From JAAURB01 sp049649525 (GTDB lineage: Bacteria > Cyanobacteriota > Cyanobacteriia > Cyanobacteriales > Microcoleaceae), in NCBI GenBank assembly GCA_049649525.1, contig JBARZE010000045.1, positions 67,253 to 131,252 on the forward strand: a stretch of 64,000 nucleotides of DNA, given 5' to 3'. The notes under the pieces were generated by a model that ran no database searches, was not told the origin of the DNA, and worked only from the letters and a program-made list of their open reading frames with translations. Below are positions 26,564 to 35,787 of the stretch, piece after piece. The first letter of the stretch is position 1. Each line of letters starts with the position of its first letter. Made by a program: the position numbers and the translations under genes.

Positions 26564-29083
26564 ATGCCCAATGCTCAAACCCAAGTCGGAATTGTAATCG
26601 TCTCCCACAGTCAACAGTTAGCGGCGGGAGTCCAAGAGTTAGCGACTCAGATGGTTCAGGAAAATCTGAAAATTGCGTTAGCCGCCGGAATTGATGATCC
26701 TGACAATCCCCTGGGAACGGATGTGATGCAGGTGTATCAGGCGATTGAATCGGTTTATAGTAAAGCGGGTGTACTTGTTTTAATGGACTTGGGAAGTGCA
26801 GTCCTCAGTGCAGAAATGGCTGTAGAATTGTTTCCGAGCGAGCAACAGACTCATATTAAACTCTGTGATGCCCCAATTGTTGAAGGCACAATCGCCGCAG
26901 CGGTAACAGCCGGGACAGGGGCAACAATAGATCAAGTTTTAGCAGAAGCAAAAGGGGCATTAGCGGTCAAAGCGGCTCACTTGTCCACCCCAGTTGTAAC
27001 CGCAGTGACTGATTCCAACGAACAGAATGTATCCCTTGTCACTCCTCCCCAAATTCATCTAACGATTCATAATCCGATGGGGTTGCACGCCCGCCCAGCC
27101 GCTCAATTTGTCAGTTTAGCAAGTCAATTTAAATCTCAAATTACCTTACAAAACTGTTCCACTTCCAGTCATGAAATTAACGCCAAAAGTATTAACCAAG
27201 TGTTGATGATTGGGGTACGAAATGGGGATGAAATTGCGATCCGAGCCACAGGAGAAGATGCATCTGCGGCCTTAACTGCATTACAAAACTTAGTCAATAC
27301 TAAACTGAGCAACCCCGAGCGACTCTCGCCGCGATCGGTTAATGTAGATTGTTCAATAAACACTGAAACCGCTCATTTATTTGGAATTCCTGCCGCTGAA
27401 GGGATTGCTATGGGGCCAGCGGTTCGCTGTGAACCCGAACCCATCCAAGTCGAGGCCCAATATACTGATAATCCCTCACAACAATGGCAACAACTCCAAG
27501 AAGCTTGTATCGAAGCCCAGTCAGAAATTATCATCCTCTGTCAAGAAATTTCTGCTTATGCCGGAGATGCCGAAGCCGCCATTTTTGAGGCGCATTTACT
27601 CTATCTTGACGATCCAGTTTTACTCGAACAAGCCAAAACCCTAATTTTTCAACAACGCTACAGTGCAGCTTATGCCTGGAAACAGGTAATCGATCAAACC
27701 ATTGCCACCTATAATCATCTTGATGATGTCTATCTCAGAGCGCGCTCAGCCGATGTCTTAGATGTGGGACAGCGAGTATTACGGTTGCTGACAGGGATTG
27801 AACCGCCCCGTTTAACCCTAACCGAACCGGGGATTTTAGTGGCGACAGAACTCACCCCCTCAGAAACCGCTCAGCTAGACTTTAACCTGGTGTTGGGGAT
27901 CTGTACGGCTTCAGGTAGCGCCACCTCTCATAGCGGCATTTTGGGGCGTTCTCTGGGTATTCCCACTGTGATGGGAGTCGGGGCTGAAGTGTTGAATTTG
28001 TGTAATGGCATGACCTTAGCCCTCGATGGCACAACAGGTCAAATTTGGATCGATCCTGAACCCGAGGTAATGGCGCAGTTACGCACCCAACAGCACGATC
28101 AACGAGTCACCTTTACTCAATTACGAACCGCTGCCCAACGTCCCGCCCGCACTCAAGACGGACATTTAATTCAGGTGATGGCAAATATTGGCGGAGTCGC
28201 AGAGGCACAAATTGCCATCGAAGAAGGGGCAGAAGGAGTCGGGTTGTTGCGAAGTGAATTTCTCTATTTAGCGCGACGACGCATTCCAACCGAAACCGAA
28301 CAAGCAGAACTTTATCAGGTGATTGCTAAAATTATTTCTCCTCGTCCGTTAATTATCCGGACTTTAGACTTAGGCGGTGATAAATCAGTCCCCGAAGTCA
28401 ATATTCCCTCAGAAACCAATCCGTTTCTCGGATGGCGCGGAATTCGGGTGTTGTTAGATCATCCGGACATACTGAGAACTCAACTGCGGGCAATTTTACG
28501 GGCGAGTGCCGCGCAGCAAATTAAATTAATGTTTCCCATGGTGGCTCAACTGCAAGAGATGATTCAGGCGTTGGCAATTCTAAAGCAAGAACAAGAGAAT
28601 TTACGTCAAAATAAAGTTGCGTTCGATGAACAGATGGAAGTCGGGATGATGGTGGAGGTGCCTGCTGCGGTGGCAATAATCGATCAGTTTGCTCAACTGG
28701 TGGATTTTTTTAGTATTGGCACGAATGATTTAAGTCAATATATGATGGCGGCTGACCGTAATAACTCCAAGGTGGCGACTCTCGCCGATGGTTTTGAACC
28801 CGCTGTATTACGAATGATTCAACAAACCGTGCAGGCAGGACATAACGCCGGAATTTGGGTAGGAGTCTGTGGAGAACTTGCTGCCTCACCGTTAGCTGTA
28901 CCTATTTTAGTCGGTTTGGGGGTCGATGAACTCAGTTTAAACCCTTCTTGTATTCCTGCGGTGAAGATGGCGATTTCTCAATTAAACCGAGTAGAAGCAA
29001 AAGCGATCGCCAATCATGTCCTACACCTCGATTCTGCAACGGCTGTTAAAGATTATTTAAATCAACAGTTTAATAAATTATGA
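26564..29083 (+). CDS. DhaM-type PTS fusion: EIIA(Man)-like, HPr and enzyme I
   Basis: 839 residues with three phosphotransfer domains. Residues 1-135: DhaM/EIIA-Man type, phospho-site H15 in VIVSHSQQ. Residues 163-255: HPr, phospho-site H175 in GLHARPAA. Residues 270-839: enzyme I, phospho-site H456 in SGSATSHSGIL, with GVGLLRSEFLYL, GWRGIRVLLDHP, FFSIGTNDLSQYMMAADR and GVCGELAA. This chain carries phosphate from PEP to the dihydroxyacetone kinase DhaL-ADP cofactor in the DhaKLM system. The partner genes dhaK and dhaL are not in this window. Cyanobacteria rarely use PTS sugar uptake, so a dihydroxyacetone role is the likely one. Soluble. Confidence 0.88.
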   Translation: MPNAQTQVGIVIVSHSQQLAAGVQELATQMVQENLKIALAAGIDDPDNPLGTDVMQVYQAIESVYSKAGVLVLMDLGSAVLSAEMAVELFPSEQQTHIKLCDAPIVEGTIAAAVTAGTGATIDQVLAEAKGALAVKAAHLSTPVVTAVTDSNEQNVSLVTPPQIHLTIHNPMGLHARPAAQFVSLASQFKSQITLQNCSTSSHEINAKSINQVLMIGVRNGDEIAIRATGEDASAALTALQNLVNTKLSNPERLSPRSVNVDCSINTETAHLFGIPAAEGIAMGPAVRCEPEPIQVEAQYTDNPSQQWQQLQEACIEAQSEIIILCQEISAYAGDAEAAIFEAHLLYLDDPVLLEQAKTLIFQQRYSAAYAWKQVIDQTIATYNHLDDVYLRARSADVLDVGQRVLRLLTGIEPPRLTLTEPGILVATELTPSETAQLDFNLVLGICTASGSATSHSGILGRSLGIPTVMGVGAEVLNLCNGMTLALDGTTGQIWIDPEPEVMAQLRTQQHDQRVTFTQLRTAAQRPARTQDGHLIQVMANIGGVAEAQIAIEEGAEGVGLLRSEFLYLARRRIPTETEQAELYQVIAKIISPRPLIIRTLDLGGDKSVPEVNIPSETNPFLGWRGIRVLLDHPDILRTQLRAILRASAAQQIKLMFPMVAQLQEMIQALAILKQEQENLRQNKVAFDEQMEVGMMVEVPAAVAIIDQFAQLVDFFSIGTNDLSQYMMAADRNNSKVATLADGFEPAVLRMIQQTVQAGHNAGIWVGVCGELAASPLAVPILVGLGVDELSLNPSCIPAVKMAISQLNRVEAKAIANHVLHLDSATAVKDYLNQQFNKL

Positions 29084-29197
29084 ATTATGAATTATGAAAA
29101 GATTTATACTCCCTATCTCTGACTCAATTACAGACTTTATATATAACGTCTCTACTTACTCATTACTCTGTTGCCGCTTCGTGTAGTGCGATATAAA

Positions 29198-30535
29198 TTA
29201 AATATTAACACCTTGAGACAGATTCGGTAAGAAGCTGACAATCTGAGGAAAGAGAATTAGCAATAACAGCACAATTAACTGCAATGTAATAAAAGGAATC
29301 ACGCCTTGATAAATATCTTCTGTCGTCACTTCCGGGGGGGCAACACCGCGTAAATAGAATAAGGCAAATCCAAAGGGAGGCGTGAGAAATGAGGTTTGAA
29401 TATTTGCTCCTAAAACCACACCAAACCACACTAAATCTATCCCAAAACCTTGGGCAATTGGAACCAGTAAAGGTACGACAATAAAAACAATTTCAAAGAA
29501 GTCTATAAAGAAGCCGAGAACAAAAACTAAAAGCATTGTTACCAGTAGAAATCCGAATTTTCCGCCGGGAATATTGAGTAAAGATTCTCTAACTAAGCTA
29601 TCTCCGCCTAAGCCTCTAAATACCAAACTAAAGGCTTTTGAACCAATTAAAATAAACATTACCATACAGGTGGTTCGTAAGGTGGTATCACAAACTTTAC
29701 TCAGAACTTGTAAGGTTAATTTACGATGGGCGACGGCTAAAATCATCGCCCCAACACAACCCACAGCCCCCGCTTCTGTGGGGGTAGCAATACCAAAAAA
29801 GATACTACCTAAAATTAGTAAAATTAATAATAAAGGCGGAATTAAAACTTTAACAACTCGTCCGGTGAGTCCAGGCGCTTCTAACACTTCTGTGGGTAAT
29901 GCCGGAGCCACATCCGGACGAATCCAAGCAATAATTAAAACATGAATTAAGAACACACCAGTCATCAATAAACCGGGAATAAAAGAGCCGATGAATAAAT
30001 CCCCCACAGAGACTCCTAATTGGTCTCCGAGTACGACTAAAACGACGCTCGGTGGAATAATTTGACCTAATGTTCCTGAAGCAACAATCACACCCGTTGC
30101 TAATTTTTTATTATAATTAAATCGGAGCATTGTGGGTAAGGAAATTAACCCCATTGCAATCACAGTTGCCGCGACAACGCCTGTGGTAGCTGCAAGTAAT
30201 GCCCCAACAATAATCACTGCGATCGCCAATCCACCCCTTATTCTACCGAACAAAACCCCCATGGTTTCTAACAGGTTTTCTGCTATTCCAGATTGTTCTA
30301 ACATAGAACCTAGAAAGATAAAATAAGGAATTGCCAGTAAGGTAAAATTATTCATTGTCCCGAAAATTTGTTGGGGCATAGCTGACCATAAAATGGGGTC
30401 AAATACTCCCAACGCCATACCAATTAAGGTAAAGAATAATGCTACACCTCCTAAAGAAAATGCCACCGGATATCCCAGGGCAAGAAATCCGAGTGCTGCC
30501 ACAAACATTAGTAGACTGAGCCAATCTAGATTCAT
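29198..30535 (-). CDS. TRAP transporter large permease subunit (DctM family)
   Basis: 445 residues, about 12 membrane helices, DctM length and pattern: SLGGVALFFTLIGMALG, GGLAIAVIIVGALLAATTGVVAATVIAMGLISLP, LGQIIPPSVVLVVLGDQLG and ATPTEAGAVGCVGA. TRAP large subunits move organic acids or similar solutes using a sodium gradient, with the small subunit DctQ and a periplasmic binding protein DctP. The small-subunit gene lies 39 bp upstream on the same strand. No DctP gene is in the cluster. The solute is unknown; some cyanobacterial TRAP systems carry glutamate or pyruvate. Confidence 0.9.
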   Translation of the reverse strand: MNLDWLSLLMFVAALGFLALGYPVAFSLGGVALFFTLIGMALGVFDPILWSAMPQQIFGTMNNFTLLAIPYFIFLGSMLEQSGIAENLLETMGVLFGRIRGGLAIAVIIVGALLAATTGVVAATVIAMGLISLPTMLRFNYNKKLATGVIVASGTLGQIIPPSVVLVVLGDQLGVSVGDLFIGSFIPGLLMTGVFLIHVLIIAWIRPDVAPALPTEVLEAPGLTGRVVKVLIPPLLLILLILGSIFFGIATPTEAGAVGCVGAMILAVAHRKLTLQVLSKVCDTTLRTTCMVMFILIGSKAFSLVFRGLGGDSLVRESLLNIPGGKFGFLLVTMLLVFVLGFFIDFFEIVFIVVPLLVPIAQGFGIDLVWFGVVLGANIQTSFLTPPFGFALFYLRGVAPPEVTTEDIYQGVIPFITLQLIVLLLLILFPQIVSFLPNLSQGVNI

Positions 30536-30574
30536 ATATTTTAGTTGAATTGAATAGTTAATTTTTTAGAATCA

Positions 30575-31135
30575 TTATTCTGGTGCGCGTCTGCGATTTT
30601 CGGGCAATGGAGGTTGAATAATACCGCGAAAAATAGCAAAGTTTTTAATTGCTTCAGAAATTCCTTGAATGAATAACAATACAAAACTAACAATAACTAA
30701 TGTTTTAATCGGATAACGAGGTAAACCGCCCGGATCTGGAGAGACTTCTAGAATACTCCAAGAATTGAACACCCAACCCCAAGAGTAAAAGATCACCATC
30801 ACACAAAATGGAATCAGAAAAAATAAAGTTCCCAGACAATTAATTAACGCTTTTTGTCTGACATTTAAACGACTTTGAACCACATCAACTCGGACATGTT
30901 CATTGTGTTTTAAAGTATAAGCTGCCCCGAGAAGAAAAATCACATCAAAAATATACCATTGCGTTTCAATAAATGCATTTGAACTTAGGTTTTGACCCAC
31001 TGCACGTCCCACATATCGACCAATCACATTCCAAGTGCCGACCGCAATCATAATTAGACTCAGCCAGTAGACAAAACGTCCTAAATATTCATTGCATCGA
31101 TCAATCCAAGTAGATAACTTTAACAGAGTTTGCAC
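30575..31135 (-). CDS. TRAP transporter small permease subunit (DctQ family)
   Basis: 186 residues with four helices (about 17-37, 58-75, 98-118, 148-168). Family marks: WLSLIMIAVGTWNVIGRYV in helix 1, ETQWYIFDVIFLLGAAYTLKHNEHVRVDV and ISEAIKN near the C-terminus. The EH-R-D pattern after helix 2 is typical of DctQ. It precedes the large subunit in one operon and would form the membrane heterodimer with it. The binding protein is missing here. Confidence 0.88.
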   Translation of the reverse strand: MQTLLKLSTWIDRCNEYLGRFVYWLSLIMIAVGTWNVIGRYVGRAVGQNLSSNAFIETQWYIFDVIFLLGAAYTLKHNEHVRVDVVQSRLNVRQKALINCLGTLFFLIPFCVMVIFYSWGWVFNSWSILEVSPDPGGLPRYPIKTLVIVSFVLLFIQGISEAIKNFAIFRGIIQPPLPENRRRAPE

Positions 31136-31285
31136 ATAACCTCCGATAAACTGTTACAAAATTAACAGATTAATTAGCAGTCATTTTATATGATTAACTT
31201 ATTCGGTACAAATAGCCTTTAGAACGTTGAAACTTGTTAGATTTCTTAACAACGCTCTAAAAGCCGAGGTAATAGCCCAAAACGT

Positions 31286-32335
31286 TTAAACTGGGTTAAC
31301 GAACTGACACAGCAAGAGTCCAAACCAATCATTATCATCAGTCCAGTGATGCAGTGTCTTTAATCCTTGACGCTGTAAGTCCGCTTGCAGAATATCTAAA
31401 TCAAACTTACGAGAGATTTCTGTCCGAATCGTTTCCCCTTCAGCCAATTGAATCGTTAAATCAAGTTGACGCAATTCAACAATTTGAGATTGCCGACTGC
31501 GTAAATGCATTTCGATCTGATGCTGTTGAGGATGATAAAATGCCCAATGTTCAAACTGACTCAGTTCAAAGTTCCCCTCAAACCGACGATTAAGATGTTG
31601 CAATATATTCAAATTAAACGCGGCTGTTATCCCCTTTTTGTCATTGTAAGCTGCTTCTAAAATATTAATGGGTTTTTGTAAATCCACCCCAAGAAGCATA
31701 TATTCTCCGGGTTCTAACGCCGCTGTAATTTTACCAAAAAGTTGATCGCATTCACTCGAATTTAGGTTTCCTAACGTACTTCCGAGAAATGCAATCATCC
31801 GGCTGGGTAAAGCTGTCGGTTGTAAGTGTTGCAGCGCTAATTCATAAGAACTAATTAAACCTTGAATATGCAGAGTCGGATAATCATTTAACAACTCATA
31901 AGCGCTACTTTCAAGAATACCACCACTGACATCAACGGGAACATATCGCAAAGGATAACCCAACTGTTGATAAGCATTCAGTAAAATTCGAGTTTTCGTC
32001 GAACTACCGCTGCCTAATTCTACCAGCTCACAAGGGCCTGTTAAACCAGCAATTTCTGCTGCAGCAGCTTGCAGGATACTGGCTTCAGTCCGAGTCGGGT
32101 AATATTCGGGTAACTCACAAATTTGTTCAAATAATGCCGATCCACGGTCATCATAAAAATACTTCGGTGCCAGAGTTTTAGGAGTTTGAGTGAGTCCTTG
32201 TTTGACCTGAGTTCGATCTGCTGCTTCGAGGGTTTTAACTCGGTCTGATGAGAGCAACTGTTCTAAGTTTAACCGAGATTGAATACTTGAGCGTTCGCTA
32301 GGCTGAGGGACAGTAAAAGGTTTAGAAATTGGCAT
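31286..32335 (-). CDS. egtD: L-histidine N-alpha-methyltransferase, ergothioneine pathway
   Basis: About 349 residues from ATG at 32335 (a GTG at 32341 would add two). SAM-binding ELGSGSSTKTRILL, then RYVPVDVSGGILE and MIAFLGSTLGNL; KYFYDDRGSALFEQICELPEYYPTRTE near the N-terminus is a strong EgtD signature. EgtD trimethylates histidine to hercynine, the first step of ergothioneine synthesis. No EgtB gene is adjacent in this window, although cyanobacteria often have it nearby. It is 150 bp upstream of the TRAP operon on the same strand, perhaps a separate transcript. Confidence 0.9.
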   Translation of the reverse strand: MPISKPFTVPQPSERSSIQSRLNLEQLLSSDRVKTLEAADRTQVKQGLTQTPKTLAPKYFYDDRGSALFEQICELPEYYPTRTEASILQAAAAEIAGLTGPCELVELGSGSSTKTRILLNAYQQLGYPLRYVPVDVSGGILESSAYELLNDYPTLHIQGLISSYELALQHLQPTALPSRMIAFLGSTLGNLNSSECDQLFGKITAALEPGEYMLLGVDLQKPINILEAAYNDKKGITAAFNLNILQHLNRRFEGNFELSQFEHWAFYHPQQHQIEMHLRSRQSQIVELRQLDLTIQLAEGETIRTEISRKFDLDILQADLQRQGLKTLHHWTDDNDWFGLLLCQFVNPV

Positions 32336-32565
32336 GATCACTTGACAAAATTAACAATTTAGAGTCTATGAGCGTTATTTTTACAAAAAATTTAACAGAC
32401 TACCGCTGTGTATTTTCTCATAGTTGTTGATAATTAGTCATAAGCCATTAGACTTAGGTTATGAGTTGATTCTATTGTTTGAAGAACAAATTAAAGTAAT
32501 CCGGATTTTATATTTTCTTCAGGCTAGATCAGATTGATGGATCTTCAATCTTCATTAAAAAATAC

Positions 32566-33624
32566 TTAATGAGAGATAGATTTCAAACTTACGCCGAGTC
32601 CTGGTCGATCATTTGGAATTAGACAACCATCACGAATTTCTGCGCCTTGAAACGGATCATCAACTAAGTTTAAATGAGAATCTAGATCTAAATAATCGGC
32701 TAAAGGAGATAAATGAGCTGCTGCAGTATTGGCAATACAACTATCAGAATAACAGCCAAACATGACTTTTAATCCGTAAGCTTTGGCGGTATGAATCATT
32801 CGTAATGCTTCTCTGAGTCCGCCTGATTTCATTAACTTAATATTTATTCCATCTATACAATGAGCTAGTTTAGGAATATCTTGACTCGTCCAACAGCTTT
32901 CATCAACAAAAATGGGTAAAGGAGACTGTTGATAAAGTTGAGATAATTGTTCTAAAGTAATATCAGCCGCTAGGGGTTGTTCGATGTATTCAACTCCCAT
33001 AGACTTTAACCGATCGCACATGATAATGGCTTCCTCTAAAGTCCACCCGCCGTTGGCATCAACATATAATAAAGCGTCTTGAGGAGCAACTTTTTTAACG
33101 GCTAATAACATTGCAATATCTGCCTCAATTCCATCAGGACTGCCTAATTTTACCTTTAAAACTCGAACATTCAAATAATCAATCCAATCTTTAACCCTTG
33201 CTTGAGCGCCTGCTGGGGTATTAATACCAATTGTAACCGAAATAGGAACAATATTATCACGATTTAATCCCCATAATTTCCATAATGGTAAACCTAGTTT
33301 TTTCCCTAACCAGTCATAAATTGCTAAATCTAAAGCTGTTTTAGCGGCTGATGGCAGTTGATATTCAGTTAATAATATATCAATTAATTGTCGATCAAAA
33401 GGAGTTAAAGTTAATAATTTAGGGGAAATTTTAGTTAAAGCTTCAACTAATATTTTAGCCGTTTGAGGAGAATATCCGACGGAAAAAGGAGAAGCTTCTC
33501 CCCAGCCTTCAACACCATCTTGTTTCAGTTTAACCCAAACGTTGGTAGACTGAGCCGTTGTCCCGCGACTGATGGTTAGGGGAAATCGTTTATTAACTGT
33601 AAAGGTTTGAATATCGAGTTCCAT
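32566..33624 (-). CDS. dipeptide epimerase (L-Ala-D/L-Glu epimerase type)
   Basis: 352 residues of the enolase superfamily, muconate-lactonising subgroup. Catalytic lysines sit in LKVKLG (K157, K159) and INIKLMKSGG (K263), metal ligands are D189 in VDANGGW, E215 in YIEQPL and D241 in VDESCW. Members of the AEE group epimerise L-Ala-D/L-Glu dipeptides from peptidoglycan recycling; other dipeptide preferences occur in cyanobacteria. The start ATG at 33624 is clear. It is divergent from an alpha/beta hydrolase. Confidence 0.88.
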   Translation of the reverse strand: MELDIQTFTVNKRFPLTISRGTTAQSTNVWVKLKQDGVEGWGEASPFSVGYSPQTAKILVEALTKISPKLLTLTPFDRQLIDILLTEYQLPSAAKTALDLAIYDWLGKKLGLPLWKLWGLNRDNIVPISVTIGINTPAGAQARVKDWIDYLNVRVLKVKLGSPDGIEADIAMLLAVKKVAPQDALLYVDANGGWTLEEAIIMCDRLKSMGVEYIEQPLAADITLEQLSQLYQQSPLPIFVDESCWTSQDIPKLAHCIDGINIKLMKSGGLREALRMIHTAKAYGLKVMFGCYSDSCIANTAAAHLSPLADYLDLDSHLNLVDDPFQGAEIRDGCLIPNDRPGLGVSLKSISH

Positions 33625-33746
33625 TTTTGAGAATGATGCTGATTTGAAGGTTTAGAGACATTCTAAACTAAAAATGAGATAAGTTTACAAGTCTGCACTT
33701 TATGTTGTAGTCTTAAATTAATTTATGATCATCTGTCTATAAAATC

Positions 33747-34592
33747 GTGTCAACTCATCAAAACACCTTAAAAGTTGGAAAATTAGAATGGTTTTATCGA
33801 GAAACAACTGCTGAAAATACCGATAAACTTCCTATTTTATTTCTGCATGGCATCATTTCTCAAAGTTATAGTTGGCGACAGTTAACCAAAGACTTATCCG
33901 CTCAAAACTATCGCACCATTGGGCCTGACTGGATTGGATCTGGGTTTTCTGCTAAACCCGATAAACGAGATTTCACTTATACACCCGATGCCTTCATTCA
34001 AGAACTAGATCAGTTTATTGAAACAATTGAACTGAATAAATTTCATTTAGTAGTACAGGGATTTCTGGGATCAGTTGGGTTACAATATGCTTTGCGTCAT
34101 CCGGGTAAAATAGAACGTTTAATTATTCTCAATACTCCTGTTTCAACCGAAGCAAAATTACCCTGGAAAGTTCAACAAATAGGATTACCTTTCGTTGGGG
34201 ATATGATGGCACAAGATCCATTACTGGTCGATCGGACTCTTGAAGGCGGTAGTCGTTTTGTAATTGAAGATAAAGATTTAGATGTGTATCGTCGTCCCTT
34301 TTTACAAGCCTCTGCTTCAGGGCGATCGCTCATTGCCACCATCAAAAATTTGCAACTCAAACAAGCCATGAGTGAAATTGTATCAGGGTTTAAAACTTGG
34401 GATCATCCCACACAAATTATCTGGGGTACAGCCGATCCATGGTTAACCATAGAACAAGCTAAAGAATTTGCTAACTTAATTTCAGGTTCTGAATTTATTG
34501 CATTAGAAAAAGCCGGACATTATCCTCAGGAACATTGGCCTCAAGAAATTAGTGAAGCGATGTTACTCTTCTTACGAAAAACAGCAGTTTAA
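33747..34592 (+). CDS. alpha/beta hydrolase-fold protein lacking the usual nucleophile
   Basis: 281 residues with the alpha/beta hydrolase fold most like haloalkane dehalogenases and related proteins. Oxyanion-region LFLHGIISQSYSW (31-43), GPDWIGSGFSAKPD (59-72), WGTADPW and AGHYPQEHWP with the usual Asp and His. At the nucleophile elbow (101-111) it reads LVVQGFLGSVG where relatives read VVQDWGGP: the Asp or Ser nucleophile position is glycine (G105). It could be a non-enzymatic member, or use S109. GTG start at 33747. Divergent from the epimerase gene. Confidence 0.75.
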   Translation: MSTHQNTLKVGKLEWFYRETTAENTDKLPILFLHGIISQSYSWRQLTKDLSAQNYRTIGPDWIGSGFSAKPDKRDFTYTPDAFIQELDQFIETIELNKFHLVVQGFLGSVGLQYALRHPGKIERLIILNTPVSTEAKLPWKVQQIGLPFVGDMMAQDPLLVDRTLEGGSRFVIEDKDLDVYRRPFLQASASGRSLIATIKNLQLKQAMSEIVSGFKTWDHPTQIIWGTADPWLTIEQAKEFANLISGSEFIALEKAGHYPQEHWPQEISEAMLLFLRKTAV

Positions 34593-34790
34593 TTGTTAGA
34601 TGGGGATGTTGGCAAACACAATTTAGGGTTCTTCACTGAACCCATCAATCACTTTATTTAAATTGATGATAAATATTGGTAGTCAAGCTTTGTGTTGAAA
34701 AAATAATCTCAGCTACTGTTTTGTTTTGGAAACAGGAATTACTGATGCTAATGCTTTGTTGAAAAATACTCAATTCAATGCGCTCGACCG

Positions 34791-35144
34791 TTAATCTATA
34801 GCAATTGAGACAATAAACCCGCCTGCGTAAGCCTCAGCACCGACATCAATAGAGTAAGACCCTGAATGTTGGCGGGTGATACTAGCCTTGGCTGCCGCCT
34901 CTAATTCTGCCGCAGTAATGGCTTCTTCCGGGTCTTTAGCATGAACTTGTATTACGCCTGTTGCCACCCCAACAGCACCTTTGTCGTGTCCGACCACAAG
35001 AGCAGAAAGATCGCTTAAGACTGTGGTCAACTCACCTAATGCTTGGCCTGAAGCATCTAAAGAAATACCCAGTCCCCCTCCAATCGGATTTTGAGTTTCC
35101 TCGGTTGATAGTGTTTCTAAGTAAGAAAGATTAGAAATTTTCAT
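34791..35144 (-). CDS. small protein with double-glycine-type leader (putative secreted peptide)
   Basis: 117 residues. The N-terminus MKISNLSYLETLSTEETQNP followed by IGGG looks like a leader with a double-glycine processing site near residue 23-24, as used for C39-peptidase-exported bacteriocin-like peptides; short proteins beginning MKISxLSYLE and containing a GG are common in cyanobacteria. The mature part is Ala/Gly/Val-rich and hydrophobic without cysteine (LGISLDASGQALGELTTVLSDL, TAAELEAAAKASITRQHS, AYAGGFIVSIAID). No transporter or modification enzyme lies next to it. Alternatively it is a small surface protein. Flanked by long AT-rich spacers. Confidence 0.6.
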   Translation of the reverse strand: MKISNLSYLETLSTEETQNPIGGGLGISLDASGQALGELTTVLSDLSALVVGHDKGAVGVATGVIQVHAKDPEEAITAAELEAAAKASITRQHSGSYSIDVGAEAYAGGFIVSIAID

Positions 35145-35787
35145 GATTTGCCTTTGAATCTATCCCATAACTACAAATTTATCAAGACTATTTTAATAAT
35201 TAAAATTATAGCCATGTTGCCAATTTGGCAATTTTGTCGCATTAAATGGATCTAATTATCTATTTCAATCAACTTTTTTACTTCATCCTATTATCGACTG
35301 ATTAACAATATAATTATTATATATATTTTTAAAAACACTTCTATATCTAATCGCTAAAGCTGTTTAATTTTCATTAAAACCTACTTGATAAACTCTAAAT
35401 TAATATAAATTATCTTATTTAATACATCTAGGCTTTAAGTTTAATTCACTGCTATACAAGCTTGAACAAGAGTTATCATTTTATGGAGATGATTGAGCTA
35501 GGGTGGCAGGCTCAATTTAGCTCAATTTAAATAAATTAGAATGAATTGAGAATGAGACCATCTTTCAGAAACAGTTATGTTAAAATAATTTAGACGATAT
35601 TAGGAGAATCTGATATGATGAAGCTTGCCGTTTTGTTAATTTAGAGAAGCCTCTAGCCTATTAAATTGAAGACTTTTTTGAGGTTTATTATTAACATTCA
35701 ATATTTCTAATGAAAATCGATTCTGCAGTCTCAGCAGTTTAGATAATTTATTTCACTCAAGGTAGAGTTTATCACTAAAATTATATA
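35145..35787. other. AT-rich intergenic region
   Basis: 643 bp, very AT-rich. One good ribosome binding site (AGGAG at 35601) precedes a mini-ORF ATGATGAAGCTTGCCG at 35614 of nine codons, MMKLAVLLI then TAG, perhaps the broken start of a lost gene. Also contains the short direct repeat GCTCAATTTAGCTCAATTTA at 35510-35529. Nothing else. Confidence 0.4.
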
